A stretch of 64,000 nucleotides of DNA from Enterobacter asburiae (GTDB lineage Bacteria > Pseudomonadota > Gammaproteobacteria > Enterobacterales > Enterobacteriaceae). The stretch's first letter is position 1. The number at the start of each line of letters is the position of its first letter. The stretch spans positions 3,348,001 to 3,412,000 of the forward strand of contig NZ_CP102247.1 in the NCBI RefSeq assembly GCF_024599655.1. Reading direction: 5' to 3'. The notes below the pieces were generated by a model. That model ran no database searches and was not told the DNA's origin. It was given only the letters and a program-made list of their open reading frames with translations. Shown here piece after piece: positions 34,369 to 43,064 of this stretch. Position numbers and translations under genes: made by a program.

Positions 34369-35097
34369 ATGAGTATTAAACTAAACGGCATTAACTGCTT
34401 CTACGGCGCACACCAGGCGCTGTTTGACATCACGCTGAACTGCCCGGAAGGCGAAACGCTGGTTTTGCTTGGCCCAAGCGGTGCAGGCAAAAGCTCCCTT
34501 CTGCGCGTCCTTAATCTGCTTGAAATGCCCCGTTCAGGTACGCTGGCGATTGCCGGTAACCATTTTGATTTCGCGAAAACGCCGTCTGATAAAGCGATTC
34601 GCGAACTGCGTCAAAACGTCGGCATGGTCTTCCAGCAATACAATCTCTGGCCGCATCTGACCGTCCTGCAAAACCTGATTGAAGCGCCGTGCCGCGTGCT
34701 GGGGTTAAGCAAGGATCAGGCGATCGCCCGTGCCGAAAAGCTGCTGGATCGTCTGCGTCTTAAGCCTTACAGCGACCGCTATCCGCTGCACCTTTCCGGC
34801 GGTCAGCAGCAGCGCGTGGCCATTGCCCGCGCGCTGATGATGGAGCCTGCGGTACTGCTGTTTGATGAACCCACCGCGGCGCTGGACCCGGAAATCACCG
34901 CCCAGATCGTCAGCATCATTCGCGAGCTGGCGGAAACCAATATTACGCAGGTTATCGTCACCCACGAAGTGGAAGTGGCGCGTAAAACCGCCAGCCGTGT
35001 GGTCTACATGGAAAACGGTTATATCGTTGAGCAAGGTGATGCGAGCTGCTTCGCGAACCCGCAAACCGATGCCTTCAAAAACTATTTATCTCATTGA
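34369..35097 (+). CDS. artP: Arginine ABC transporter ATP-binding protein ArtP
   Basis: A 242-residue ABC ATPase. Walker A is GPSGAGKSS, the signature is LSGGQQQR, Walker B is AVLLFDEPTAALD, and the H-loop is VIVTHE. It drives arginine uptake with ArtQ, ArtM and the binding protein ArtJ or ArtI. It is the first gene of artPIQM. Confidence 0.97.
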   Translation: MSIKLNGINCFYGAHQALFDITLNCPEGETLVLLGPSGAGKSSLLRVLNLLEMPRSGTLAIAGNHFDFAKTPSDKAIRELRQNVGMVFQQYNLWPHLTVLQNLIEAPCRVLGLSKDQAIARAEKLLDRLRLKPYSDRYPLHLSGGQQQRVAIARALMMEPAVLLFDEPTAALDPEITAQIVSIIRELAETNITQVIVTHEVEVARKTASRVVYMENGYIVEQGDASCFANPQTDAFKNYLSH

Positions 35098-35116
35098 TTG
35101 TGTCAGGGGAAATATA

Positions 35117-35848
35117 ATGAAAAAAGTATTACTTGCCGTGCTGCTTGCTGGCGTTACCCTTTCTGCTACCGCAGCCCAGACCATTCGTTTCGCCACGGAA
35201 GCCTCTTACCCTCCGTTTGAGTCGATTGATGCGAACAATAAAATTGTTGGCTTCGACGTGGACCTGGCTAACGCCCTGTGTAAAGAGATCGACGCGACCT
35301 GTACCTTCAGCAACCAGGCGTTCGACAGCCTGATCCCAAGTCTGAAGTTCCGCCGTATCGACGCCGTGATGGCCGGTATGGACATCACCCCGGAGCGTGA
35401 AAAGCAGGTGCTGTTCACCACCCCTTACTACGACAACTCCGCCCTGTTCATTGGTCAGAAAGGTAAATTCACCTCTGTCGATCAGCTGAAAGGTAAAAAA
35501 GTTGGCGTGCAGAACGGCACCACGCACCAGAAATTCATCATGGATAAACATCCGGAAATCACCACCGTTCCGTATGACAGCTACCAGAACGCGAAGCTGG
35601 ATCTGCAAAATGGCCGTATCGACGGCGTATTTGGTGATACCGCGGTCGTGACCGAGTGGCTGAAGGCCAACGACAAGCTGGCGCCAGTGGGCGACAAAGT
35701 GACCGATAAGGATTACTTCGGTACCGGTCTGGGGATTGCCGTTCGTCAGGGCAACACTGAGCTGCAGCAGAAATTCAACGCTGCGCTGGAAAAAGTGAAG
35801 AAAGACGGCACCTACGAAACCATCTACAAAAAATGGTTCCAGAAGTAA
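35117..35848 (+). CDS. artI: Periplasmic binding protein ArtI
   Basis: A 243-residue solute-binding protein with a 19-residue signal peptide (ends SATAA). The SBP family 3 pattern is FATEASYPPFESID, then GFDVDLANALCKEID. An open frame extends 255 bp upstream through artP, but the ATG at 35117 behind AGGGGAA yields the signal peptide and the E. coli length. It is part of the art operon, and paralogous to artJ at 37413. Confidence 0.96.
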   Translation: MKKVLLAVLLAGVTLSATAAQTIRFATEASYPPFESIDANNKIVGFDVDLANALCKEIDATCTFSNQAFDSLIPSLKFRRIDAVMAGMDITPEREKQVLFTTPYYDNSALFIGQKGKFTSVDQLKGKKVGVQNGTTHQKFIMDKHPEITTVPYDSYQNAKLDLQNGRIDGVFGDTAVVTEWLKANDKLAPVGDKVTDKDYFGTGLGIAVRQGNTELQQKFNAALEKVKKDGTYETIYKKWFQK

Positions 35849-35854
35849 TTCCTG

Positions 35855-36571
35855 ATGAATGAAATTTTTCCTTTAGCAAGCGCCGCCGGGATGACCGTCG
35901 GCCTTGCCGTTTGCGCACTGATTATCGGCCTCGTGCTGGCGATGTTCTTTGCGGTGTGGGAATCCGCGAAATGGTTCCCCGTCGCCTGGACAGGCTCCGC
36001 GCTGGTCACCGTGCTGCGCGGGCTACCGGAAATTCTGGTGGTCCTGTTTATCTATTTCGGCTCTTCACAGCTGCTGCTCACGCTGTCTGACGGCTTTACC
36101 CTCAATCTCGGCTTTACGCAGATCCCGGTGCAGATGCAGATTGAAAACTTCGACGTCAGCCCGTTTCTGTGCGGCGTGATTGCCCTCTCCCTGCTCTACT
36201 CCGCGTACGCGTCGCAAACCCTGCGCGGTGCGCTGAAAGCCGTGCCGCAGGGTCAGTGGGAGTCGGGTCAGGCGTTAGGCCTGTCGAAGTCAGCCATCTT
36301 CTTCCGTCTGGTTATGCCGCAGATGTGGCGCCATGCCCTGCCGGGCCTCGGCAACCAGTGGCTGGTGCTGCTGAAAGATACCGCGCTGGTAAGCCTGATA
36401 AGCGTTAACGATCTGATGCTGCAAACCAAAAGCATCGCCACCCGTACCCAGGAGCCCTTTACCTGGTACATTGTGGCGGCGGCTATCTACCTGGTGATCA
36501 CGTTGCTCAGTCAGTACATCCTCAAGCGTATTGACCTGCGTGCGACGCGCTTTGAACGGAGACCAGGCTGA
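35855..36571 (+). CDS. artQ: Arginine ABC transporter permease ArtQ
   Basis: A 238-residue inner-membrane permease of the HisMQ family, with the coupling loop SGQALGLSKSAIFFRLVMPQ and five or so membrane helices. Its stop overlaps the artM start by one base. Confidence 0.96.
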   Translation: MNEIFPLASAAGMTVGLAVCALIIGLVLAMFFAVWESAKWFPVAWTGSALVTVLRGLPEILVVLFIYFGSSQLLLTLSDGFTLNLGFTQIPVQMQIENFDVSPFLCGVIALSLLYSAYASQTLRGALKAVPQGQWESGQALGLSKSAIFFRLVMPQMWRHALPGLGNQWLVLLKDTALVSLISVNDLMLQTKSIATRTQEPFTWYIVAAAIYLVITLLSQYILKRIDLRATRFERRPG

Positions 36572-37239
36572 TGCTTGAATATTTCCCCGAGCTGATGAAA
36601 GGGCTGCACACCAGCCTGACGCTGACCGTGGCGTCCATTATCGTGGCGCTGATCCTGGCCCTTATCTTCACCATCATCCTGACGCTGAAAACGCCGGTGC
36701 TGGTGTGGATTGTGCGCGGTTACATCACCCTGTTTACCGGTACGCCGCTGCTGGTGCAGATCTTCCTGATTTACTACGGCCCGGGCCAGTTCCCGTCGCT
36801 GCAGGAGTATCCGGTTATCTGGCATCTGCTCTCTGAACCGTGGCTGTGTGCCCTGATTGCCCTTTCGCTTAACAGTGCGGCCTATACCACCCAGCTGTTC
36901 TACGGGGCGATCCGCGCCATTCCTGAAGGTCAATGGCAGTCCTGCGGGGCGCTGGGCATGAGCAAGAAAGACACGCTGGCGATCCTGCTGCCGTACGCCT
37001 TTAAGCGCGCGCTCTCCTCTTACTCCAACGAAGTGGTGCTGGTGTTCAAGAGTACCTCTCTGGCCTACACCATCACTCTGATGGAGGTGATGGGTCACGG
37101 ACAGCTGCTCTATGGACGCACCTATGACGTGATGGTGTTCGGCGCGGCGGGCGTGGTCTACCTGGTGGTTAACGGTCTGTTGACGCTGATGATGCGCCTG
37201 ATCGAGCGTAAAGCGCTGGCGTTTGAGCGCAGAAATTAA
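36571..37239 (+). CDS. artM: Arginine ABC transporter permease ArtM
   Basis: A 222-residue permease, partner of ArtQ, with coupling loop SCGALGMSKKDTLAILLPYA. It is the last gene of artPIQM; a terminator follows at 37270-37304. Confidence 0.96.
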   Translation: MLEYFPELMKGLHTSLTLTVASIIVALILALIFTIILTLKTPVLVWIVRGYITLFTGTPLLVQIFLIYYGPGQFPSLQEYPVIWHLLSEPWLCALIALSLNSAAYTTQLFYGAIRAIPEGQWQSCGALGMSKKDTLAILLPYAFKRALSSYSNEVVLVFKSTSLAYTITLMEVMGHGQLLYGRTYDVMVFGAAGVVYLVVNGLLTLMMRLIERKALAFERRN

Positions 37240-37269
37240 CCACGCGAATGCATAAAACGGTATCTATGG

Positions 37270-37304
37270 AGCGGGTAACCTGATGGGTTATCCGCTTTTT
37301 TTTT
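37270..37304 (+). terminator. Terminator of artPIQM
   Basis: AGCGGGTAACC pairs with GGTTATCCGCT (one wobble), followed by nine T. Confidence 0.9.
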
Positions 37305-37331
37305 GCCATTCCATAATACTTAATCATTTTT

Positions 37332-37349
37332 ATTGCATATAAATTCATT
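37332..37349. promoter_or_regulatory. ARG box upstream of artJ
   Basis: TGCAT-ATAA-ATTCA (37334-37347) fits the ArgR consensus TGAAT-N4-ATTCA at 9 of 10 positions; a weaker second box is adjoining upstream. artJ is strongly repressed by ArgR in E. coli. Confidence 0.7.
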
Positions 37350-37412
37350 AAATGGCATTGTACATCCATGCCGCAGACACGGCGCATAAATAAGACAGAC
37401 GGGAGCATTACA

Positions 37413-38144
37413 ATGAAAAAGTTAGTTCTGGCCGCATTACTCGCCACCTTCGCCGCTGGCGCATCCGCAGCAGATAAAATCAATTTTGGCGTTTCCGCCA
37501 CCTATCCGCCGTTTGAATCGCTGGATGCCAGCAACCAGATCGTCGGTTTCGACATCGACCTGGCGAAAGCGCTGTGCAAACAAATGCAGGCCGACTGCAC
37601 CTTTACCAACCATGCCTTCGACAGCCTGATCCCGTCACTGAAATTTAAAAAATACGATGCGGTGATCTCAGGGATGGACATCACGCCTGAGCGCAGCAAG
37701 CAGGTCGCGTTTACCGACCCGTACTATGCCAACTCTGCGGTCGTGATTGCGAAGAAAGGCGCTTATACCTCTTTCGATCAGCTGAAAGGCAAACGCATCG
37801 GCATGGAAAACGGCACCACGCACCAGAAGTACCTCCAGGACAAGCATCCTGAAGTGAAAACCGTAGCCTATGACAGCTATCAGAACGCGATTATCGACCT
37901 GAAAAATGGCCGTATCGATGGCGTATTCGGCGATACCGCCGTGGTGAACGAATGGCTGAAAACCAATCCGCAGCTGGGCACCGCTACCGAGAAAGTGACC
38001 GATCCACAGTACTTTGGTACAGGCCTCGGCATCGCGGTACGTCCGGATAACAAAGCCCTGCTGGAAAAACTGAACGGCGCGCTGAAAGCGATTAAAGCAG
38101 ACGGTACGTACCAGAAAATCAGCGAGCAGTGGTTCCCGCAGTAA
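37413..38144 (+). CDS. artJ: Arginine-binding periplasmic protein ArtJ
   Basis: A 243-residue SBP family 3 protein with a 19-residue signal peptide (ends GASAA). In E. coli it is the high-affinity L-arginine receptor for ArtPQM and is transcribed separately, as here. The ATG at 37413 after GGGAG is chosen over an upstream in-frame start at 37368, which would spoil the signal peptide. Paralogue of ArtI (shared ATYPPFESLDASNQ and FDSLIPSLKF motifs). Confidence 0.96.
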   Translation: MKKLVLAALLATFAAGASAADKINFGVSATYPPFESLDASNQIVGFDIDLAKALCKQMQADCTFTNHAFDSLIPSLKFKKYDAVISGMDITPERSKQVAFTDPYYANSAVVIAKKGAYTSFDQLKGKRIGMENGTTHQKYLQDKHPEVKTVAYDSYQNAIIDLKNGRIDGVFGDTAVVNEWLKTNPQLGTATEKVTDPQYFGTGLGIAVRPDNKALLEKLNGALKAIKADGTYQKISEQWFPQ

Positions 38145-38152
38145 TGTTTTTT

Positions 38153-38218
38153 GCCGGGTGACGCGGCCTACGGGGGTGGTAGTCTGTAGGCCGGGTAAGG
38201 CGAAGCCGCCACCCGGCA
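38153..38218. repeat. REP elements between artJ and the sensor kinase gene
   Basis: Two REP-type stems in the 80 bp between convergent genes, with GCCGGGT at 38153 and ACCCGGC near 38211-38217. Confidence 0.8.
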
Positions 38219-38223
38219 CTCCC

Positions 38224-39693
38224 TCACAGCGGCACAAAGAACCTAAACCGTGCCCCGCTCGCCGACTCCATCAGCCTTATCCCGCCCCCGTGCAGCTCCA
38301 GCATCCGCTTAACGATTAACAGCCCCAGCCCGCCGCGATTCTCCCGCGATGCCTGGGTATTCAACGCCGATGGCCGCTGGAACAGATCGTCGCGCAGCGA
38401 GGCGTCCACGCCCGTTCCGCTGTCAGCCACTTCGACCTGCAGCCGTTCATTCTCCTGCCAGACCGCCAGACGAATTTCCCCGCCGCCAGGCGTATGGCGC
38501 ATCGCGTTATCGAGCAGGTTGGTCACCACGCGTTCGATCATCGACACATCGGCGTTAATCAGCGGCAGCGGTCCCGGCACGTCAATATGCAGATTCACCT
38601 CGCGCGTGCGGGCGGTGAGCTCAAACTTCTGCGCCACGTCGGAAATCAGCTCCCCCATCGCGAAACGCTCGCGCTGCGGCTTAATGCCGCCGTGCTCAAG
38701 ACGCGCCAGCTCAAACAGCTGCTGCGACAGATGACGGACCTTTTGCCCCTGACGCAGCGCGGTGGCGAGATACTGCTGGTGCTCCTGCGGCGTCAGCGTG
38801 GCGGATTTTAGCGACAGGGTTTCCAGATAGCCCAGCAGCGAGGTCAGCGGCGTACGGAGATCGTGCGAAATGTTGGCGATAAACTCCCGGCGCTGGCGAT
38901 CGCTGTCGGCCAGCTGGTCCCACTGGCGGGTGATTTTGCGCGCCAGCTCGATAAAGCTGTTGCGCAGGATCGCCACTTCATCCTTTGCCGCCGCGTCCGA
39001 CGGCTGAACGGCCAGCTGCCTGATAGCGCTGATGCTGTCCTGCTCCAGCCCGGCGACTTCGACCGTCAGCTGTTTTACCGGGCGCGTGACCCAGTACCAG
39101 ACCAGTAAACCTGCCAGCAGGCCAAACAGCGCAACCCACAGCAGTGACCACAGCACCGTGCTCCACAGCGCCTTGTGCCAGGCCATCTCCGCCAGCGCGT
39201 TGGACTCCTCGCCCTGCAAAATAATGTACAGGTAGCCTTTTAGCTCGCCGTCCTGCCGCAGCGGCGTGGCGCTAAAGACCTTTTTGTTTTGACTGCGCGG
39301 GTCGTCGCCCAGGATCGGTATAGCGGTACCGCTCAGGAAGGTCTGAACCGGCGCCAGGTCGATTTTTTGTCGCTGAATGTGGCCCGGCGGTGCGGCATCG
39401 GCCAGGATATCGCCGTCCGGGGAGACGACATACAGCTCAACGCTCGGATTAAAGGTCATCAGCCGGTCAAACAGCGGCTTGAGTGCCGTTCGGTCGACCC
39501 TGCCCTGCGCGTCCAGAATCGCTTCACGCTGAACGATCTGCTGCGCCAGCCCGCCCGACAGCCGCTGCACCATCGCGTTACCGTACTGCGTACTGGTGTA
39601 GAGCTGTACCGCGCAGGCGACGGTCGCGCAGAGCATCATCAGCAGAATGAACAGCAGCGTCAGGCGCTGGCTCAGGCTAAAGCGCCGCATCAT
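38224..39693 (-). CDS. Sensor histidine kinase of an unassigned two-component system
   Basis: A 489-residue membrane sensor kinase. Membrane helix about 11-31, periplasmic sensor region of about 130 residues, second helix (WSLLWVALFGLLAGLLVWYW), HAMP linker, HisKA box FIANISHDLRTPLTSLLGY with the phospho-accepting His, and HATPase motifs NLLDNAMRHTPGGG and RGGLGLLIVKRML. The start at 39693 (ATGATG) lies inside the last codons of the response regulator gene (17-bp overlap); a longer frame to 39888 is an artefact of overlap with the regulator. It is not part of the E. coli art-rlmC region. The signal is unknown. Confidence 0.85.
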   Translation of the reverse strand: MMRRFSLSQRLTLLFILLMMLCATVACAVQLYTSTQYGNAMVQRLSGGLAQQIVQREAILDAQGRVDRTALKPLFDRLMTFNPSVELYVVSPDGDILADAAPPGHIQRQKIDLAPVQTFLSGTAIPILGDDPRSQNKKVFSATPLRQDGELKGYLYIILQGEESNALAEMAWHKALWSTVLWSLLWVALFGLLAGLLVWYWVTRPVKQLTVEVAGLEQDSISAIRQLAVQPSDAAAKDEVAILRNSFIELARKITRQWDQLADSDRQRREFIANISHDLRTPLTSLLGYLETLSLKSATLTPQEHQQYLATALRQGQKVRHLSQQLFELARLEHGGIKPQRERFAMGELISDVAQKFELTARTREVNLHIDVPGPLPLINADVSMIERVVTNLLDNAMRHTPGGGEIRLAVWQENERLQVEVADSGTGVDASLRDDLFQRPSALNTQASRENRGGLGLLIVKRMLELHGGGIRLMESASGARFRFFVPL

Positions 39694-40384
39694 GATTTGG
39701 CTCCGCAAATTTATAGCCCTTGCCCCAGACGGTGCGAATAATCTCCGGCTCGGCGGCGTCCTTCTCAATCTTGATGCGCAGGCGGTTGATATGGGTGTTA
39801 ACGGTGTGCTCATAGCCTTCGTGCTGGTAGCCCCAGACCTGCTCCAGCAGCGCCAGACGCGAAAAGACTTCGCCAGGATGACGGGCAAAGAAGTACAGCA
39901 GCTCGAATTCGCGCGGGGTGAGATCCACCACCTGGCCGTGAAGCAGCACGCTGCGCGCCAGCGGATCGATGGTCAGACCGTGGGCATGAATTTGGCCGTC
40001 GGTTTGCGCCTGTCCCATCGCCTGCTGGCGGCGGAATAGCGCTTTGATGCGTGCAATCAGCTCCTGCACGGAGAACGGCTTAGCCAGATAATCATCGGCG
40101 CCGGTTTCCAGCCCGGTGATGCGGTCGGTTTCGCTGCTGCGGGCGCTGATGATGATCACCGGCAGGTAGCGCGTCATCTGACGGATGCGGCGGCAAATCT
40201 CCAGACCGTCAACGTTGGGCAGCATCAGGTCGAGGATCACCGCGTCCCACGGCTGTTTTTCAAGGCGCAGTAAGGCATTGCCCCCGTCGGGCTCGTGGGT
40301 GATGGCGTAGCCTTCGTCTTCTAAATTGAGTCGCAGAAGCGCCGCGATATCGTGGTCGTCTTCCACCAGCAGGATCTGCTTCAT
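39677..40384 (-). CDS. OmpR-family response regulator
   Basis: A 235-residue regulator with receiver domain (acid pocket LLVEDDHD, phospho-acceptor DAVILDLMLP, conserved LAKPF lysine) and a C-terminal winged helix (LTPREFELLYFFARHPGEV, then NTHINRLRIKIE). The ATG at 40384, behind AAGG, is preferred to one six codons upstream that lacks a ribosome site. It is transcribed ahead of the sensor kinase gene with overlapping ends. Confidence 0.88.
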   Translation of the reverse strand: MKQILLVEDDHDIAALLRLNLEDEGYAITHEPDGGNALLRLEKQPWDAVILDLMLPNVDGLEICRRIRQMTRYLPVIIISARSSETDRITGLETGADDYLAKPFSVQELIARIKALFRRQQAMGQAQTDGQIHAHGLTIDPLARSVLLHGQVVDLTPREFELLYFFARHPGEVFSRLALLEQVWGYQHEGYEHTVNTHINRLRIKIEKDAAEPEIIRTVWGKGYKFAEPNHDAAL

Positions 40385-40679
40385 GGGTAAGCCTTCAATC
40401 ATTTCTTATGACGTAAGCTTACCTGATTTCGAGCGGGGGAAGAGTTCACATTTTGTTGAACTTTTGAAGGCTAACAAACCATTCAAACCGGTCCCCTCTG
40501 TATTTTCTGAATCAGCCTCGCAGGATTTAACTTATCCTTGCTACCCCTCTTTTTATTAAGTTTTTACAGGCGTATGTTCACCTCACACCAGCAAAATCTG
40601 GTGCCGGGATTGGCATCCTGCATAACATACTGACGGCGTGATACTTTTTTTACGCTGTGCGTCCGGTTACACTTCAATG

Positions 40680-40755
40680 GTGAGTCGGACGAGGGCGCTG
40701 AAAAGCGCGCCGGTTCTCAGTATGTCCGGTTATGCCAACCTCGTCCGACTCCGCC
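40680..40755 (+). ncRNA. C4-antisense-RNA-like element in the leader of the 149-residue ORF
   Basis: A perfect 13-bp outer stem (GAGTCGGACGAGG 40682-40694 with CCTCGTCCGACTC 40739-40751) encloses a GCGCT-GAAA-AGCGC hairpin (40695-40708, GNRA loop) and a second hairpin (CCGG 40710-40713 / CCGG 40726-40729) whose 12-nt loop is TTCTCAGTATGT. The loop is complementary over 12 pairs, one G-U, to 40796-40807, which includes the Shine-Dalgarno GAGGA of the next ORF. A second stretch, ATGCCAA (40732-40738), is complementary to TTGGCAT (40767-40773). Shape, the GCCGGTT...TTATGCCAACC segment and the following CCGCCACC agree with C4 RNAs of phages P1, P7 and P4. Assignment from memory of that family. 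Confidence 0.75.
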
Positions 40756-40795
40756 ACCAAAGAAAATTGGCATTTTCAGTGGCGGTGACAAACCA

Positions 40796-40807
40796 ACATA
40801 CTGAGGA
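40796..40807 (+). promoter_or_regulatory. Ribosome binding site sequestered by the C4-like RNA loop
   Basis: ACATACTGAGGA contains GAGGA 7 nt before the ATG at 40815 and pairs with the RNA loop at 40714-40725. This is the expected site of antisense control. Confidence 0.65.
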
Positions 40808-40814
40808 TGTTTAT

Positions 40815-41264
40815 ATGTCTATTGTCTCGTCTTTTTCAGACACACTTCTCACACTTCCTGTTCATCACAATACCGATTTCACCGATCTGGCCGACAACTG
40901 CCAGCGCTACTGCGAAGCGCTGGTTGAAGAAACCGATCCTGCCAGAAAAATCGCGCTCTGTAGCCGCCTCGCCGCCTGTCTTGCCTTACTCCGCCCGATG
41001 CTGCTGGAGCCTGTGCCGGAGCATTTGTATGAACGATTAACGGTGGATGTTTTCCCGGAAAACGAACCCGCGTTCAACGCAGAGCCTGATCAATTGTGCC
41101 GTTACTGTGAGGAGATTACGCAACTCTTAATTGGGGGAGTACTTGCGCCGGAGTCAGCCCGCGTGATGGGTGATCTGCTCTTTGAGTTGACAGGCTATTT
41201 TGCCGACCAGTTGAAAGCACCACGCTGGCTAAATACAGAGGCGGGAGTCGCATTACTGGGTTGA
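40815..41264 (+). CDS. Unknown 149-residue protein under a C4-like antisense leader
   Basis: Not recognised. The product begins MSIVSSFSDTLLTLPVHHN and is predicted to be largely helical, acidic and rich in leucine, without signal peptide or membrane helix. Cysteines occur in NCQRYCEALVEE, in KIALCSRLAACLALL and in LCRYCEEITQLL, a spacing that recalls a helical repeat around C-x3-C pairs. The ATG at 40815 behind GAGGA is clear; the open frame continuing upstream to 40638 runs through the structured RNA and is probably the antisense-element reading frame, not part of this protein. Genes in this position in P1 and P4-type phages are antirepressor or cell-division inhibitor genes; no similarity to them was seen. 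REP elements follow. Confidence 0.65.
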   Translation: MSIVSSFSDTLLTLPVHHNTDFTDLADNCQRYCEALVEETDPARKIALCSRLAACLALLRPMLLEPVPEHLYERLTVDVFPENEPAFNAEPDQLCRYCEEITQLLIGGVLAPESARVMGDLLFELTGYFADQLKAPRWLNTEAGVALLG

Positions 41265-41273
41265 GCAAACAAA

Positions 41274-41343
41274 GCCGGGTGGCGGCTACGCCTTACCCGG
41301 CCTACTCCAGATTGTAGGCCCGGTAAGCGCAGCGCCACCGGGC
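41274..41343. repeat. REP pair between the 149-residue ORF and rlmC
   Basis: Two inverted REP units (GCCGGGTGGCGGC... and ...GCGCCACCGGGC) fill the gap between convergent genes. Confidence 0.85.
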
Positions 41344-41354
41344 GATGTTTAGGA

Positions 41355-42485
41355 TTAGCGCGTTTTCACCAACAACGTCAGCACTTCATAATGCGCGGTA
41401 TGCGGGAACATATCGAAAAGTTGAACGCGTTCAATGCGGTAGCCCGGTAGATGAGCGATATCTTTCGCCATGGTCTGCGCGTTACAGCTGGAATAGACGA
41501 TGTACTCCGGTGCCATCTGGCTCAGGTAGTCGCACAGCGCGTTCCCGATGCCGCGGCGCGGCGGGTTCACCAGCACCAGCTCCGGCACGTTGCCCTGGCC
41601 GGTCGCAAACTGCGTGGAGTCCAGCGCCTGGAAGTGCAGATTCGTTAACCCCAGCTCGGCGGCGGACTGTTTCGCGCAGGCAATCGCTTCGGCAGAGATC
41701 TCAATTCCGGTGAGCTGCATTTCTGGCGTGGCGCAGTGCAGGCCAAAGCCGCCCACGCCGCAGAAGAGATCCCACATATGCTGGATGTTTAACGCACGCA
41801 CCCAGTCGCGGGCGGTGGCGTACAGGCTGCTTGCCACGGTCGGGTTGGTCTGGAAGAAACTTTGCGGGCGGATCCACAGCGGCACGCCGTTGAAGCTTTC
41901 GGCCAGCGCATGCTGCTCGGAGAAGAAAATCTCTTTCTCCCCTTCCATGATCGCCATATGCACCGGCTGAATATTCGCCGTAATGACCTTAAGCTGCGGG
42001 AGCTGCGCCTGCAGCCACGGCAGCGCCGCGCGCAGCTGCTCGAGCTTGGCTTCCGAACGCAGCACGAAGCGCAGCATCATGCCGCCGTCTTTCTGGCTTT
42101 CCGTCAGCAGAAGGTATTTTAGCTCGCCGCGCCTGCGGGCGACGTTATAAGGCGTTAACCCTGCACGCGCAATAAAGGGTTTCAGTGCGGCAAAGACGGG
42201 CTCAAATGAGGCGGGATACAGCGGGCAGTCGGTTAAGTCTTCCGGCGTGCCGTCGCGGTGCAGCATCCCCAGCAGCGGTTTTTCAACGCTGCCGCTGACC
42301 ACCATTTTGGCTTTATTACGGAAACCCTGCTCCGGGCCGCTGACGGGTGCGCACCACTCGCCCACCGCATGCGCTGCCAGCAGCTGTTGCAGGTCGGCCA
42401 TTTTGGCGGTGAGTTGTTGAGAGACCGGCTGTTCTATCCACTGACAGGAGCGGCAGCGTCCGGCGTCATAGAGTGCGCACTGCAT
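41355..42485 (-). CDS. rlmC: 23S rRNA (uracil(747)-C(5))-methyltransferase RlmC
   Basis: A 376-residue SAM-dependent enzyme that makes m5U747 in 23S rRNA. The [4Fe-4S] cysteines are visible at the start (C3, C11 and C14 in CALYDAGRCRSC) with a later one in LTDCPLYP. The SAM site is WDLFCGVGGFGLH, and the catalytic cysteine is in VYSSCNAQT after VNPPRRG. Equal in length to E. coli RlmC. Confidence 0.96.
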   Translation of the reverse strand: MQCALYDAGRCRSCQWIEQPVSQQLTAKMADLQQLLAAHAVGEWCAPVSGPEQGFRNKAKMVVSGSVEKPLLGMLHRDGTPEDLTDCPLYPASFEPVFAALKPFIARAGLTPYNVARRRGELKYLLLTESQKDGGMMLRFVLRSEAKLEQLRAALPWLQAQLPQLKVITANIQPVHMAIMEGEKEIFFSEQHALAESFNGVPLWIRPQSFFQTNPTVASSLYATARDWVRALNIQHMWDLFCGVGGFGLHCATPEMQLTGIEISAEAIACAKQSAAELGLTNLHFQALDSTQFATGQGNVPELVLVNPPRRGIGNALCDYLSQMAPEYIVYSSCNAQTMAKDIAHLPGYRIERVQLFDMFPHTAHYEVLTLLVKTR

Positions 42486-42525
42486 ATGAAAACCTTAAGG
42501 ATCACGAGGGCTGCGATTATACACA

Positions 42526-42999
42526 TTATTGCAGGCGGAAGAACCGCCGACTGGAGGCGGGGATAAAAAGCAGGAACAGAACCAGCATGTCCGGGAGTTT
42601 TTGCATAAACAGCGCGCGCAGGATCTCGCGTTTGGATTCACCGGCAATGCTGAACAGCTCCGGGTAGCCGTATCCCAGCGAGGCGGCCCACAGATAGCTG
42701 GCGGCGGTAATTTGCGTCAGCAGGTAGATCCAGCGCGCCCAGTTGCGCCCTTTGACCAGCGAAAACGCGCAGTAGATCTCGATAAACACCAGCACCAGGC
42801 TGCTCAAAAAGACCAGCGTCAGATTCCACGTCTGTACGCTGCGGTGAATGAATTCACCGATGCCGCGCACGCCCAGGGTGTTCAGAATCATCAGCACGTC
42901 CAGGCAGCGGATCATAATAATGGCGAGCGCCGCCACCTGAACCAGTGCAGGTACGTTAGGTCGCGCGTGCGTAGAACGTGATTTTTTTAATAATCCCAA
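42526..42999 (-). CDS. ybjO: YbjO, inner-membrane protein DUF2593
   Basis: A 157-residue protein with about four membrane helices (VQVAALAIIMIRCLDVLMIL, LTLVFLSSLVLVFIEIYCAF and two more). It matches E. coli YbjO in length, position and sequence. No function is known. Confidence 0.9.
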   Translation of the reverse strand: MGLLKKSRSTHARPNVPALVQVAALAIIMIRCLDVLMILNTLGVRGIGEFIHRSVQTWNLTLVFLSSLVLVFIEIYCAFSLVKGRNWARWIYLLTQITAASYLWAASLGYGYPELFSIAGESKREILRALFMQKLPDMLVLFLLFIPASSRRFFRLQ

Positions 43000-43064
43000 T
43001 GTTTTACTTCCCTGAAAAACAGTGCCGCGTCATGCGCGGCACATCACTGGAAATTTTAAATCCT

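Noticed and set aside
39694..39888. N-terminal extension of the sensor kinase frame
   Set aside because: It overlaps the conserved DNA-binding domain of the response regulator in another frame; the ATG at 39693 fits the start of a membrane sensor.
40638..40814. In-frame upstream extension of the 149-residue ORF
   Set aside because: It runs through the structured RNA element, while a clear GAGGA site serves the ATG at 40815. The reading may resemble the Ash frame of phage elements, which overlaps C4 RNA, but I found no ground to call it a protein.
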